In this document: piece by piece, positions 9,659 through 18,780 of the stretch
How positions within the stretch are numbered: the first letter of the stretch is position 1
Layout: each line of letters opens with the position of its first letter
Assembly (NCBI GenBank): GCA_017934745.1
Contig: JAGBIY010000027.1
Location: 60,806-124,805 of the forward strand
Direction: 5' to 3'
Origin: Treponema sp.
GTDB lineage: Bacteria > Spirochaetota > Spirochaetia > Treponematales > Treponemataceae
DNA length: 64,000 nucleotides
Made by a program: the position numbers and the translations under genes
The notes under the pieces: generated by a model
The model's input: only the letters and a program-made list of their open reading frames with translations
Told to the model about the DNA's origin: nothing
Database searches by the model: none

Positions 9659-11209
9659 ATGGGCAAGACTTACAAGAACCCAATACGCAGGGGATTTTTC
9701 CCCGACCCTTCGGTAATCCGCGTGGGTGAAGACTACTACATGGTCAATTCTTCGTTCCAGTATTTTCCTGCGATTCCGATTTCCCATTCGAGGGATTTGA
9801 TTCACTGGGAAGTGATTGGACATGCCGTGACCGACTCATCCTATCTCGACTTGAGCGACATTCCAGATTCTCACGGAATTTGGGCACCGGACATCGAATA
9901 CATAAACGGTCGCTTCTATGTCATCGCAACCCTCAGATTGGCTGGTGACGGAAAGAGGGGCAACAACGTCCTCAGGCGGCAGTTGATTGTCTCCTCCGAG
10001 CGGCCCGAAGGCCCATACGGAAAGCCTTCATGGCTTGAAGTGGACGACATAGACCCTTCGCTTTTCGTGGACACCGACGGAACCCCCTACATGGTCATTG
10101 CGGCGGGCGCGCGGCTCGTGGAACTTTCAAAGGACCTCACAAGAGTCGTGAAGGAACCTGTCGTGGCGTGGAGCGGAACCGGCGAAAGATGCAGCGAAGG
10201 CCCCCACGTCTTCTTCAAGGACGGCTACTACTACGCCATGGTCGCGGAGGGCGGAACTGGCTACGGACACGGGATTAATGTCGGCCGTTCACGAAATCTT
10301 TTCGGGCCTTACGAGCCTTGCCCCTACAACCCCGTCATGCGCCAAAAAGACCCCGCTTCTCCAATCCAGAGGGCCGGGCACGGAAAACTCGTACAGGCTT
10401 CGGACGGCTCCTGGTGGTGCTGCTATCTCTGCGGCCGCCCCAACGAGGGAAATTTCACCACGGTCGGAAGGGAAACCGCAATCGACCCTGTTGAATGGAC
10501 AAGCGACGGCTGGTTCAAAATCAACGGAGGAAAGGGCCCCAGCCTTGAAAACGAGTCTCCTTTGTTGAAGCAGCTCGCCTATGAGACGCACGACAATGAT
10601 TCTTTCGACAGCCCGGAACTCTCAAAGGAATGGGAATTTGTCCGAAACCCTGACTACGGAACTTTCTCACTCTCGGAAAGACCCGGCTTCTGCAGAATTT
10701 GGACGCGCGACGGAACTCTCTCCGAACGCAGGGCGAAGAACACGCTGGTGAAAAGGGAAAGGGAGCTTTCGTTTGAAGTCGAGACCGCCCTTGATTTCCA
10801 CCCGACAAAGGACGGGGAGCAGGCGGGACTTGTCTCCTACTACAGCACTTCGACCTACATCAGGTGGAGCGTGTGCTTTGAAGGCTCAAGAAAGCTCCAG
10901 CTCGTGAAGAACGATGGCGAGGGCGAAAAAGTCGTGGCGCAGGTGGATTCAATTCCCGATTCAAGAGTCTTTTTGAAGGAGGAAGTCTCCAAGCAGACCC
11001 GCACCTTCTTCTACAGCTTCGACTCAGGCGACTGGAAAAAAGCTGGGGAAATCTATCCTTGCCACTTCCTCGCCGACGAGGGCAGACCAGGCTCTGGAGA
11101 GAAGAGGCACACCGGAACTCTCACTGGAATCTACGCGAACAACGGCGGCTGCGGAAGCAGGATTCCTGCCGATTTCGACTATGTGAATTTTCACTTTGAC
11201 AGCGAGTGA
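9659..11209 (+). CDS. Glycoside hydrolase family 43 (second copy, beta-xylosidase type)
   Basis: A 516-residue GH43 enzyme without signal peptide. Catalytic residues are visible: Asp16 in FFPDPSVIRVGEDYYM, Asp in DIDPSLFVDTDGTPYM, and Glu in GERCSEGPHVFFKDGYYY. A beta-sandwich domain occupies roughly residues 310-515. It is clearly related to the first GH43 of the operon but has diverged, so the two probably split different linkages (for example xylose-xylose and arabinose-xylose). It begins 9 bases after the lyase stop. The product feeds directly into the xylose isomerase and kinase encoded next. Confidence 0.88.
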   Translation: MGKTYKNPIRRGFFPDPSVIRVGEDYYMVNSSFQYFPAIPISHSRDLIHWEVIGHAVTDSSYLDLSDIPDSHGIWAPDIEYINGRFYVIATLRLAGDGKRGNNVLRRQLIVSSERPEGPYGKPSWLEVDDIDPSLFVDTDGTPYMVIAAGARLVELSKDLTRVVKEPVVAWSGTGERCSEGPHVFFKDGYYYAMVAEGGTGYGHGINVGRSRNLFGPYEPCPYNPVMRQKDPASPIQRAGHGKLVQASDGSWWCCYLCGRPNEGNFTTVGRETAIDPVEWTSDGWFKINGGKGPSLENESPLLKQLAYETHDNDSFDSPELSKEWEFVRNPDYGTFSLSERPGFCRIWTRDGTLSERRAKNTLVKRERELSFEVETALDFHPTKDGEQAGLVSYYSTSTYIRWSVCFEGSRKLQLVKNDGEGEKVVAQVDSIPDSRVFLKEEVSKQTRTFFYSFDSGDWKKAGEIYPCHFLADEGRPGSGEKRHTGTLTGIYANNGGCGSRIPADFDYVNFHFDSE

Positions 11210-11227
11210 ATATCGGGTGAATATTAA

Positions 11228-11274
11228 ACTTGTTCTGAAACTTCAATTTCCGAACAGGTCTGTTGAAAGTCAAC
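11228..11274. promoter_or_regulatory. Paired inverted repeats upstream of xylA
   Basis: ACTTGTTC (11228-11235) is mirrored by GAACAGGT (11252-11259) with one mismatch, and GTTGAAAGTCAAC (11262-11274) is a perfect palindrome. They lie in the 99-base gap before xylA and could be an operator or RNA hairpins that set expression of xylAB apart from the upstream genes. Confidence 0.3.
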
Positions 11275-11308
11275 GTTTGCTGCAAAAAAAAAATTTGGAG
11301 GTAAAAAA

Positions 11309-12622
11309 ATGGCATTTTTTGACGAAATCCTTGAAATCAAATACGAGGGGAAGGACAGCAAGAATCCCCTTGCATTTAAATTCTACGATTCTGAGAAAAT
11401 CGTTCTAGGAAAACCAATGAAGGAGCACCTTCCGTTCGCGATGGCATGGTGGCACAATCTCGGAGCGAACGGAGTCGACATGTTCGGCAGTGGAACCGCG
11501 GACAAGTCTTTCGGAAAAACGCTTGGGACGATGGAGCTTGCGAAGGCGAAAGTGGATGCCGGAATCGAATTCATGAAGAAGCTCGGAATCCGCTACTACT
11601 GTTTCCACGATGTAGACCTCGTTCCTGAAAGCGACGACATCAACGAGACGAACCGCAGGCTCGACGAACTTTCGGACTACATACTGGAAAAGACAAAGGG
11701 AAGCGAGATAAAGTGCCTTTGGGGAACCGCAAACATGTTCTCCAACCCGCGCTTCATGAACGGAGCCGGAAGCACCAACAGCGCGGACGTCTACTGTTTC
11801 GCGGCCGCCCAGGTCAAAAAGGCCTTGGACATCACGGTGAAGCTCGGCGGCAGGGGCTACGTCTTCTGGGGTGGACGAGAGGGCTACGAGACGCTTTTGA
11901 ACACCGACGTGAAGCTTGAGCAGGAGAATATCGCCTCCCTCATGCGCATGGCCGTGGAATATGGCCGCAGCATCGGCTTCGACGGCGACTTTTACATCGA
12001 GCCGAAGCCGAAGGAACCGATGAAGCACCAGTACGACTTCGACGCGGCGACCGCAATCGGCTTCCTCCGCCAGTACGGTCTGGACAAGGATTTCAAGATG
12101 AACATAGAGGCCAACCACGCGACCCTTGCCGGCCACACTTTCCAGCACGAACTCAGAATCAGCAGAATCAACGGGATGCTCGGCTCAATCGACGCGAACC
12201 AGGGCGACACTCTCCTCGGCTGGGACACCGATGAGTTTCCCTGCAACGTCTACGACGCGACGATGGCCATGTACGAGGTCATAAAGGCTGGCGGTTTGAC
12301 CGGCGGATTCAACTTCGACGCGAAGAACAGGCGGCCGAGCAACACGAAGGAGGATATGTTCTACGCCTACATCCTCGGCATGGACACGTTCGCCCTCGGT
12401 CTCCTCAAGGCCGCTGAACTCATCAAGGACGGCACAATCGACAATTTCATCAAGGAAAAGTACAAGAGCTTTGATAGCGGAATCGGAAAGAAAATCCGCG
12501 AAGGAAAGACGACGCTTTCGGAACTTTCCGAGCGCGCCTGCTCCCTCAAAAAGCCCGAGAATCCACTTTCGGGCCGCCAGGAATATCTTGAGGGCGTGGT
12601 GAACAGGATTCTCTTCTCATAA
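11309..12622 (+). CDS. xylA: Xylose isomerase
   Basis: A 437-residue class II xylose isomerase converting D-xylose to D-xylulose in the cytoplasm with two divalent metal ions. Family hallmarks are [18 protein letters not shown] near the N-terminus, the active-site His in [19 protein letters not shown], the metal-binding [16 protein letters not shown], and [18 protein letters not shown]. The length is normal for the family. A GGAGG seven bases before the ATG supports the start. xylB follows after 13 bases. Confidence 0.98.
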   Translation: MAFFDEILEIKYEGKDSKNPLAFKFYDSEKIVLGKPMKEHLPFAMAWWHNLGANGVDMFGSGTADKSFGKTLGTMELAKAKVDAGIEFMKKLGIRYYCFHDVDLVPESDDINETNRRLDELSDYILEKTKGSEIKCLWGTANMFSNPRFMNGAGSTNSADVYCFAAAQVKKALDITVKLGGRGYVFWGGREGYETLLNTDVKLEQENIASLMRMAVEYGRSIGFDGDFYIEPKPKEPMKHQYDFDAATAIGFLRQYGLDKDFKMNIEANHATLAGHTFQHELRISRINGMLGSIDANQGDTLLGWDTDEFPCNVYDATMAMYEVIKAGGLTGGFNFDAKNRRPSNTKEDMFYAYILGMDTFALGLLKAAELIKDGTIDNFIKEKYKSFDSGIGKKIREGKTTLSELSERACSLKKPENPLSGRQEYLEGVVNRILFS

Positions 12623-12635
12623 AAAGGAAAAACGG

Positions 12636-14159
12636 ATGAGCTATCTTTTAGGAATAGACTTGGGGACTTCGGGGACAAAGACTGTCCTTTTCGACACCGA
12701 CGGAAATGTGGTCGCATCCTCGACTGTGGGCTATCCCCTGATTCAAAGGCAGAACGGTTGGGCGGAGCAGAGGCCTGACGACTGGTACGATGCGGCTTGC
12801 CAGACCATAAAGAGCGTCCTTGCAAAATCGGCCGTGGACGCAGCTGCCATAAAGGGAATCGGAATTTCAGGTCAGATGCACGGTCTTGTCATGCTGGACA
12901 AAAAAGGCAATGTCCTTCGGGATTCCATAATCTGGTGTGACCAGCGGACCGAGGAGGAGTGCAGGATAATCACAGAGAAAGTCGGCGCGGAAAAACTCAT
13001 CGAGATAACCGCGAATCCCGCTTTGACTGGATTCACCGCTTCCAAGATTCTCTGGGTGCAGAACCACGAGCCTGAAATCTTTGAGAAATGCGCCCACATA
13101 CTGCTTCCGAAAGACTATCTCCGCTACAAATTGACGGGGGAGTTCGCGACGGAAGTGAGCGACGCGAGCGGAATGCAGCTTCTGGATGTTCCTGCCCGCT
13201 GTTGGTCTCCGACGATGATTTCATCTCTTTCCCTGACTGAAAGCATGCTTCCCAAAGTCTACGAGTCCTTTGAGATAAGCTCTGCCGTTTCAGAAGAAGG
13301 AGCTCGCGCCACCGGCTTGAAGTGCGGGACACCTGTCGCCGGTGGTGCCGGTGACAACGCCGCCGCTGCCGTTGGAACAGGAACTGTCCGTGACGGACGG
13401 GCTTTCTGCACACTCGGAACGAGCGGTGTCGTCTTCGCCCCCACCAATGATGTCAGAATCGACAAAAAGGGCCGCGTCCACACTTTCTGCAGCGCGGTTC
13501 CCGGTGCCTGGCATGTCATGGGTGTGACCCAGGCTGCCGGTTTGAGCCTGCAGTGGTTCCGAAACAATTTCTGCTCTTCCGAAGTCGAGGTTGCTTCTCT
13601 TTTGCAGAAGGATGTCTACTCGATACTCGACGAGGAAGCGTCGAAAATACCGATTGGAAGCGACAGGCTTCTTTACCTGCCTTATTTGATGGGGGAGAGG
13701 ACGCCTCACTTGGACGCAAATGCGAGAGGGGCCTTCATCGGGCTTTCTGCCAGGCACACAAAGGCCCATCTTTTGCGCTCTGTGATGGAAGGGGTCGCTT
13801 TCAGCCAACGGGACAGCCTTGAAGTCCTTCGCGAGATGGGAATCTCTGTCTCGAACGTGCTCGCCTGCGGTGGCGGCGGTAGCAGTGCCCTTTGGCGGCA
13901 GATGCTGTCGGACACGTTCGCCCTTCCTGTGCAGACTGTGCGCTCAAAAGAGGGGCCTGCTTTGGGCGTGGCTATTTTGGCGGGAGTTGGAAGCGGAGTT
14001 TATTCCAGCGTGGAGGAGGGCTGCGATGCTGTCGTGAAGTTGAATCCAGCCCAGAATCCAGACGTGGAAAGCCAGGCCCTGTATGAAAAATATTACCAAG
14101 TCTACAGGTCTTTCTATCCTGCATTGAAAAACGGTTTTTCAGAATTGGCGAAACTCTGA
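12636..14159 (+). CDS. xylB: Xylulokinase
   Basis: A 507-residue FGGY-family kinase that phosphorylates D-xylulose to xylulose 5-phosphate. The N-terminal ATPase motif GIDLGTSGTKTVLFD, the substrate region SGQMHGLVMLD...IIWCDQRTEEE, and the C-terminal CGGGGSSALWRQMLSD are all present. It is the last gene of the operon. The 5' arm of the operon terminator is encoded by its last five or so codons. Confidence 0.97.
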   Translation: MSYLLGIDLGTSGTKTVLFDTDGNVVASSTVGYPLIQRQNGWAEQRPDDWYDAACQTIKSVLAKSAVDAAAIKGIGISGQMHGLVMLDKKGNVLRDSIIWCDQRTEEECRIITEKVGAEKLIEITANPALTGFTASKILWVQNHEPEIFEKCAHILLPKDYLRYKLTGEFATEVSDASGMQLLDVPARCWSPTMISSLSLTESMLPKVYESFEISSAVSEEGARATGLKCGTPVAGGAGDNAAAAVGTGTVRDGRAFCTLGTSGVVFAPTNDVRIDKKGRVHTFCSAVPGAWHVMGVTQAAGLSLQWFRNNFCSSEVEVASLLQKDVYSILDEEASKIPIGSDRLLYLPYLMGERTPHLDANARGAFIGLSARHTKAHLLRSVMEGVAFSQRDSLEVLREMGISVSNVLACGGGGSSALWRQMLSDTFALPVQTVRSKEGPALGVAILAGVGSGVYSSVEEGCDAVVKLNPAQNPDVESQALYEKYYQVYRSFYPALKNGFSELAKL

Positions 14160-14177
14160 AAAACCGTTTGAGTTTTT
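14129..14177 (+). terminator. Intrinsic terminator of the xylan operon
   Basis: A 15-bp perfect stem (14129-14143 with 14155-14169, loop of 11 bases) is followed by GAGTTTTT. The left arm lies inside the xylB coding sequence and the stop codon lies in the right arm. Confidence 0.9.
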
Positions 14178-14203
14178 GATTCTGCTTGAATTGTCCCGGA
14201 AAA

Positions 14204-14671
14204 TCAGAGAATCGTTTCCATTCCGATTTTCTGGGCTTTCATGCCGAGTTTTTCGTAGAATCCTACAGCGGCTTCGTTGAGCGTCCAGACGTTCAGCGTG
14301 ACGTTGTAGCAGCCGATTTCCCTTGCGTAGGAGCAGACTCTTTCGTAGAGTTTGTGGCCGATTTTCTGTCCCCTTGCGCTCTCGTCAACGCAGAGGTCGT
14401 CTATGTAGAGCGTCTTCATGTCGGCGAGGAGCCTGTTGCCCTTGGTCTCCTTGATTATGCAGAAGGCGTAGCCTTTCACGCTTCCGTCGCTCTCAAAGAC
14501 CATGACGGGTGTCTTCTCGTCCGCGAAAATCTTTTTCAAATCTTCAGGCGAGTATTTAGTGGCCAAATTGAACAAATCGGGTCTTCCATCGTGGTGGATT
14601 TTGTTGACCTGCTCCAAAAGTCCCATGACAGATGGGATGTCTTTTTCGTTTGCGAATCTTATTTCTTCCAT
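14204..14671 (-). CDS. GNAT-family N-acetyltransferase
   Basis: A 155-residue protein with the GNAT fold: the N-terminal strand MEEIRFANEKDIPSVMGLLE, the acetyl-CoA loop LCVDESARGQKIGHKLYERV (R/Q-x-x-G-x-G/A) near residue 95-115, and the C-terminal NEAAVGFYEKLGMK. It acetylates an unknown small molecule or protein amine. It is convergent with the xylan operon and follows the YkgJ gene after 24 bases on the same strand. Confidence 0.88.
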   Translation of the reverse strand: MEEIRFANEKDIPSVMGLLEQVNKIHHDGRPDLFNLATKYSPEDLKKIFADEKTPVMVFESDGSVKGYAFCIIKETKGNRLLADMKTLYIDDLCVDESARGQKIGHKLYERVCSYAREIGCYNVTLNVWTLNEAAVGFYEKLGMKAQKIGMETIL

Positions 14672-14695
14672 AATAATAAACCGATTATGACTAAC

Positions 14696-15379
14696 TTATG
14701 CCGCAGCCGGAGACGGGGTTCCATTCGGGTTGTCGTTTCCGTTGTTGTTCATGTCGATGAGCCACAAAAGCCAGCGGATTGTCCTTGGAAGAACGTCCCT
14801 GATGAGGACCGTTTCTCCCGATTTCGTCGAAGCCTTCGCTTCCTCTATCAAGTCGCTCATGAGCGGCGGCACCGCTCCAAGGATTGTCTCTGTCTCCGCT
14901 TCCGAATACTGCCGCTTTTGGATTGGCGGCTTGTGCGATGAAAGGTACTCGTCCGGGTAGAATTTGCACGGTCTCCAGACTTTCTCTTCCGTCTTTCCCT
15001 TGTAGCTCGACGCTCCGAAAAGGCGGCAGATGAACGCCCTGCCACCGTAAATCGAACAGTGGAACGGGGAGTTTTCGTTGAAGAAGAGGCAGGTGCCGTC
15101 GTCGTGCGCGAACGGAAACTCGTCCTCGGCTATCTTCATTGCGGTGAATCTCTGGTTCTCCAAGAGCCATGCCGCCATGTACAACGCCTCTCCCTCGAAG
15201 ATGTCCGGCTCGAAGCCTTTGCAGCAGGTGCCGCAGCCCGACGGACAGTTGAAGTCGCTCTTCTTGTACCATTCGTTTTGTTCCGCTGAAATCCTCTCGT
15301 ATGATTTTTCGATGTCCAAAAGGACTCCGTGAACGGAAGTCCCCTCTAGTTTTTCCAAAATGCCTGCAATCTGACTCAT
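14696..15379 (-). CDS. YkgJ-type cysteine-cluster protein
   Basis: A 227-residue protein with the cysteine pattern CPSGCGTCCKGF near residues 42-53 and later Cys residues in CLFF, CSIYGGRAFICRLFG and CKFYPDEY. This matches the CxxxCxxCC cluster of the YkgJ/FliB-like family, thought to bind zinc or an Fe-S cluster. Its molecular role is unknown. The start MSQIAG (15379) is preferred because AAGGA lies ahead of it; an in-frame ATG 33 bases upstream is possible. The GNAT gene follows closely and may be co-transcribed. Confidence 0.78.
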   Translation of the reverse strand: MSQIAGILEKLEGTSVHGVLLDIEKSYERISAEQNEWYKKSDFNCPSGCGTCCKGFEPDIFEGEALYMAAWLLENQRFTAMKIAEDEFPFAHDDGTCLFFNENSPFHCSIYGGRAFICRLFGASSYKGKTEEKVWRPCKFYPDEYLSSHKPPIQKRQYSEAETETILGAVPPLMSDLIEEAKASTKSGETVLIRDVLPRTIRWLLWLIDMNNNGNDNPNGTPSPAAA

Positions 15380-15518
15380 GATTTTTTTTCCTTGCGGGGT
15401 AGGGTACAGCATGGAAACGAGTTAATCAAGAATTTTTTGAAGTCCATCTCATCCTTTTCCTTTCAAATCCTCGCTTGCCATGAAACATGGCGAATTTCGA
15501 GATTCGCGGGTAAAAACC

Positions 15519-15968
15519 TCACTCGAACCAGTTTTCAATCTGCAGCTCGCTCACTTCCTGAATCGGCTCGAAGTGCTTTGCGTTTCTGGTGACTAGAACC
15601 ATGTGGTTCGCAAGTGCGATGGCGGCTATCATGCTGTCGTCCTTTTGTGTTGGTTTTCCAATCCGTTCCAGCCTTGCCCTTAGCATGGCCTGAATGTCTG
15701 CGGCCTTTTCTGTAAAGTTTTTTATCTTGAAATTTTCATGAACATCATCAACGATGAATTTTTCAAGATATTTTTTGTTCAGCCCCTCCGGCATACGGTA
15801 CAAACCAAAGAGCAATTCTTGCCAGACCGGAGCGCAGATTGCACAGTCGGAAGTGTGCTCTGCGATTTTTTTAATCACATCGAAATTAGCTTTCGGCTTG
15901 ATAAGTTCCGAGACAATATTCGAGTCCAAAAGATAGTGAGGCTCTTCTTCATCATGTTTATTCGTCAT
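15519..15968 (-). CDS. PIN-domain toxin (VapC-like ribonuclease)
   Basis: A 149-residue PIN domain. The acidic residues expected at the active site are seen in YLLDSNIVSELIKP, WQELLFGLYRMP, and QKDDSMIAAIALANHMVLVTRNAKHF. It should be a Mg-dependent RNase that halts growth when freed from its antitoxin. The start MTNKHDEEE overlaps the end of the antitoxin gene by 11 bases; longer in-frame starts up to 16001 exist. The 105 bases downstream to the next gene hold two small hairpins (GCGAAT...ATTCGC and GCCATG...CATGGC) without a T-tract. Confidence 0.87.
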   Translation of the reverse strand: MTNKHDEEEPHYLLDSNIVSELIKPKANFDVIKKIAEHTSDCAICAPVWQELLFGLYRMPEGLNKKYLEKFIVDDVHENFKIKNFTEKAADIQAMLRARLERIGKPTQKDDSMIAAIALANHMVLVTRNAKHFEPIQEVSELQIENWFE

Positions 15969-16269
15969 CACCAAATACTCCATCAAAGACATGGCATTCA
16001 TAAGTGTCTAGAGAATGGTCCCTCACGTCGAAGATTTTGTCGACTTCTTCGTTTGTCAAAAGCCCGTCGACCTTTTTGCGAAATTCAGCGGCCCTTTCGA
16101 GGATTGTTTCTTTGCGGCTTCTGGCGATGATGCGGTTGTATTCTTCAATGGAAAGAATGACTCCGACGGTTTTGTTCCTTCGGGAGATGAAGACAGGCCC
16201 GGATTCTTCTGCCTGGTGCATGAAAAGAGGAAGTTTGTTTTTCGCCTCGTAGATGGGAACCGTGTTCAT
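15958..16269 (-). CDS. Phd/YefM-type antitoxin
   Basis: A 103-residue partner of the PIN toxin. The N-terminus MNTVPIYEAKNKLPLFMHQAEESGPVFISRRNKTVGVILS is the Phd/YefM DNA-binding fold, and the charged C-terminal part should bind and block the toxin. It starts with a GGAGG seven bases upstream and is first in the two-gene operon. A 12-bp inverted repeat covers its start codon, as expected for autorepression. Confidence 0.88.
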   Translation of the reverse strand: MNTVPIYEAKNKLPLFMHQAEESGPVFISRRNKTVGVILSIEEYNRIIARSRKETILERAAEFRKKVDGLLTNEEVDKIFDVRDHSLDTYECHVFDGVFGDDE

Positions 16270-16328
16270 AGTATGCCTCCGCTGTGTCGTCTCATGAGAA
16301 GCATACTATGAAATGGCTATGAAATCAA
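16265..16328 (-). promoter_or_regulatory. Promoter and autoregulatory operator of the PIN/Phd pair
   Basis: On the minus strand TTGATT (16328-16323) and TATGCT (16305-16300) are 17 bases apart. TTCATAGTATGC (16265-16276) and GCATACTATGAA (16301-16312) form a perfect 12-bp inverted repeat; one arm overlaps the -10 and the other the antitoxin start codon. Confidence 0.6.
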
Positions 16329-16364
16329 TGCGTAGTTGGCTATTTCTGGTGACGTTTCCATATC

Positions 16365-17537
16365 TCAAGCGAATTCCGCGCAAATCCTTCTGAGGGCTTC
16401 CTCCAGAATCGGTCGCGGCGTGGCGCAGTTTATCCGCTGGAACTTCGCTCCCTCTTCGCCGAACATCTTTCCGTAGTCCAGCCAGACTTTCGCCTTCCGA
16501 AGAACGCGCTCTGAAATCTCCAAGTCCGAAAGCTCCGTGAAGTCCGAGAAGTCGAGCCACAGAAGGTAGGTTCCCTCCGGCTCCATGACTTTGATTCTGG
16601 GGCAGTGCTCTTTGATGAAGGCCTTGGCGAACTCAATGTTCCTCCAGATGTGCGCTTTCGCTTCCTCGAACCAGTCCGCGCCTTCCTCGTAGACCGCCAT
16701 GGCGGCCTCAAGCCCCATGAGGCTCGGCTCGTCGTAGCCTGTCTTGTCCACTTCCTTCTGGAATGCGGCCCGAAGGCTCTTGTTCTTGATGATGATGTTC
16801 GAGATTTGCAGACCTGCGAGGTTGAATGTCTTGCTCGGGGATGTGCAGATTACGGAATTCTCCGCCGCCTCGTTTGAGAGTGTCGAGTAGACCGTGTGCT
16901 TGCTTCCGTTGAACACGATGTCCGAGTGGATTTCGTCCGAGACCACCACGACCTTGTGCCTGAGGCAGATTTCTGCGATTCTCGAAAGCTCCTCTTTTTT
17001 CCAGACGCGGCCGCCGGGGTTGTGCGGAGAGCAGAGGATGAAGAGCTTGGGCTTTTCCGAGACGATTTTCTTCTCGAAGTCGTCGAAGTCAATCTCGTAC
17101 TTTCCGTTTTTGATGACGAGCGGATTGTTCACGACTTTCCTTTCGAGGGCGTTTATCATGTTGAAGAAGGGGTAGTAGACCGGCTTTTGAATCAAGACTC
17201 CGTCGCCTTCTTTTGTGAACGCCTTGATTGCGGTGGCTATCGCGAAGACGACTCCCGGCGTGGTCACAATCCAGTCGTCTTCGATTGAAAAGCCGTGCCG
17301 CTTTGAGAACCAGTTCTTCACGGCTTTGTAGTACCTGTCGTCGGGGCGGCTGTAGCCGAAGATGCCGTGCTCGGCCCGCCTCTTCAACGCTTTTTCCACG
17401 CATGGGGCCGTGGGGAAGTCCATGTCGGCGACCCAGAGCGAGATTGCGTCCGTCGGCTTGTTGCGCTTTGCCGCCAAGTCGTATTTCGCCGCGAAAGTGT
17501 GCGTCCTGTCCGTTATTTTGTCGAAATCGTATGCCAT
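16365..17537 (-). CDS. PatB/MalY-type PLP-dependent C-S lyase
   Basis: A 390-residue fold-type I aminotransferase-like enzyme. Motifs are LWVADMDFPTAPCVEKAL near the N-terminus, the PLP-stacking CSPHNPGGRVW, the PLP-binding DEIHSD, and the Schiff-base lysine in SPSKTFNLAGLQ (near residue 233). PatB/MalY enzymes cleave cystathionine or cysteine conjugates to thiol (or homocysteine), pyruvate and ammonia. It is the last gene of the LanC-like/CysK/MetB unit, 43 bases after the MetB/MetC homologue, so a role in transsulfuration or in releasing sulfur from S-substituted cysteines is likely. Aminotransferase activity cannot be excluded. Confidence 0.88.
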   Translation of the reverse strand: MAYDFDKITDRTHTFAAKYDLAAKRNKPTDAISLWVADMDFPTAPCVEKALKRRAEHGIFGYSRPDDRYYKAVKNWFSKRHGFSIEDDWIVTTPGVVFAIATAIKAFTKEGDGVLIQKPVYYPFFNMINALERKVVNNPLVIKNGKYEIDFDDFEKKIVSEKPKLFILCSPHNPGGRVWKKEELSRIAEICLRHKVVVVSDEIHSDIVFNGSKHTVYSTLSNEAAENSVICTSPSKTFNLAGLQISNIIIKNKSLRAAFQKEVDKTGYDEPSLMGLEAAMAVYEEGADWFEEAKAHIWRNIEFAKAFIKEHCPRIKVMEPEGTYLLWLDFSDFTELSDLEISERVLRKAKVWLDYGKMFGEEGAKFQRINCATPRPILEEALRRICAEFA

Positions 17538-17580
17538 AGGCTTTTTTCTCCTCGCTTGATTGGACTTTCCGTCCGTTTTT

Positions 17581-18735
17581 TCATCTCATCGCGTTTTCCA
17601 AATCCGCAATCAGGTCGTCCGCGTCCTCGATTCCCACCGAGAGCCGCAGTGTGGAATTAGTGATTCCGTTCTTCAATCTGATTTCCTCCGGCACGTCCGC
17701 GTGGGTCTGCGTGACCGGGTAGGTGATGAGGCTTTCAACTCCGCCGAGGCTCTCCGCGAACCGTATGAGGGAGACGCTCTTCAATATCGATTTCGCCTTC
17801 TCCTCGCTTTCCACGTTGAACGTGACCATCGCTCCGAATCCGCGCGCCTGCTTTTTCTGCGTCTCGTGCCCTGGATGCTCTGGAAGCCCTGGGTAAATCA
17901 CGGAGGTGACGCATTTTTGACTCTTGAGCCATTCGACAATCTTGAACGCGTTCTCCTCCGCCTTCTTCATGCGCACCGCAAGCGTCTTTATTCCCCTGAG
18001 CGTGAGCCACGAGTCGAAGGGGGAGAGTCCGGCCCCTGTTGTCTTTATGAGGAAGCGCAGTTTTTCCTGCACGTCCGCCCTGTTCGTGACGATGAATCCC
18101 GCGAGGGTGTCGTTGTGGCCCGCGAGGTACTTCGTCCCGGAATGGAGCACGATGTCGGCTCCGAGCGCGAGCGGGTTCTGGAAGTAGGGCGACATGAAAG
18201 TGTTGTCCACTATGAGCAAAAATCCGTGCTTCTTCGCGATTTTCGCCACGAGCGCGATGTCCGTGACGTTCATCATCGGATTCGTCGGCGTCTCTATGTA
18301 TATGGCCTTCGTCTTTTTTGTGATGATTCTTTCGAAGTCCGCTTCCGTGAGTGTCGAGAGGTTCTCCCTCGTGAACGAAAGCCCGTTCTTGATCGAAACG
18401 TTGTCGAAGAGCCTGATGGAGCCGCCGTAGAGGTCCGCGTCCGCTATGATGTGGTCGCCTGGGGAGAATATCTCCATGAGCAGCGTGATGGCCGCCATTC
18501 CGCTTGAGAGCGCGAACGCGTCGATTCCGCCTTCGAGAGCCGAGACGACCTTCTCAAGCTGCTCCCTTGTGGGATTCTGCAGCCTGCTGTAGTCGAATCC
18601 GGTGCTCTTTCCGACTTCCGGGTGGGCGTATGTCGCCGTCTGGTAGATTGGAAAGCTTATGGAGCCGTAGTGTGTGCATCCGTCCGTCGCCGTGCGCTCA
18701 AGGTGCAGGCATTTTGATTCCAGTTTGAGTGGCAT
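17581..18735 (-). CDS. Cys/Met metabolism PLP enzyme (cystathionine gamma-synthase / gamma-lyase type)
   Basis: A 384-residue member of the MetB/MetC/CGL family. Motifs include PIYQTATYAH, YSRLQNPTREQLE, SSGMAAITLLME, YIETPTNPMMNVTDI, and the PLP lysine in HSGTKYLAGHNDTLAG. Sequence alone does not separate synthase, gamma-lyase and beta-lyase activities. It lies between a CysK homologue and a C-S lyase, so it most likely moves sulfur between cysteine and homocysteine. The spacing to both neighbours is about 45 bases. Confidence 0.9.
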   Translation of the reverse strand: MPLKLESKCLHLERTATDGCTHYGSISFPIYQTATYAHPEVGKSTGFDYSRLQNPTREQLEKVVSALEGGIDAFALSSGMAAITLLMEIFSPGDHIIADADLYGGSIRLFDNVSIKNGLSFTRENLSTLTEADFERIITKKTKAIYIETPTNPMMNVTDIALVAKIAKKHGFLLIVDNTFMSPYFQNPLALGADIVLHSGTKYLAGHNDTLAGFIVTNRADVQEKLRFLIKTTGAGLSPFDSWLTLRGIKTLAVRMKKAEENAFKIVEWLKSQKCVTSVIYPGLPEHPGHETQKKQARGFGAMVTFNVESEEKAKSILKSVSLIRFAESLGGVESLITYPVTQTHADVPEEIRLKNGITNSTLRLSVGIEDADDLIADLENAMR

Positions 18736-18780
18736 TTTCTTCTCCTTGGTCTAGTCTGTAGTCTGTCAAAAAACTTTCCG

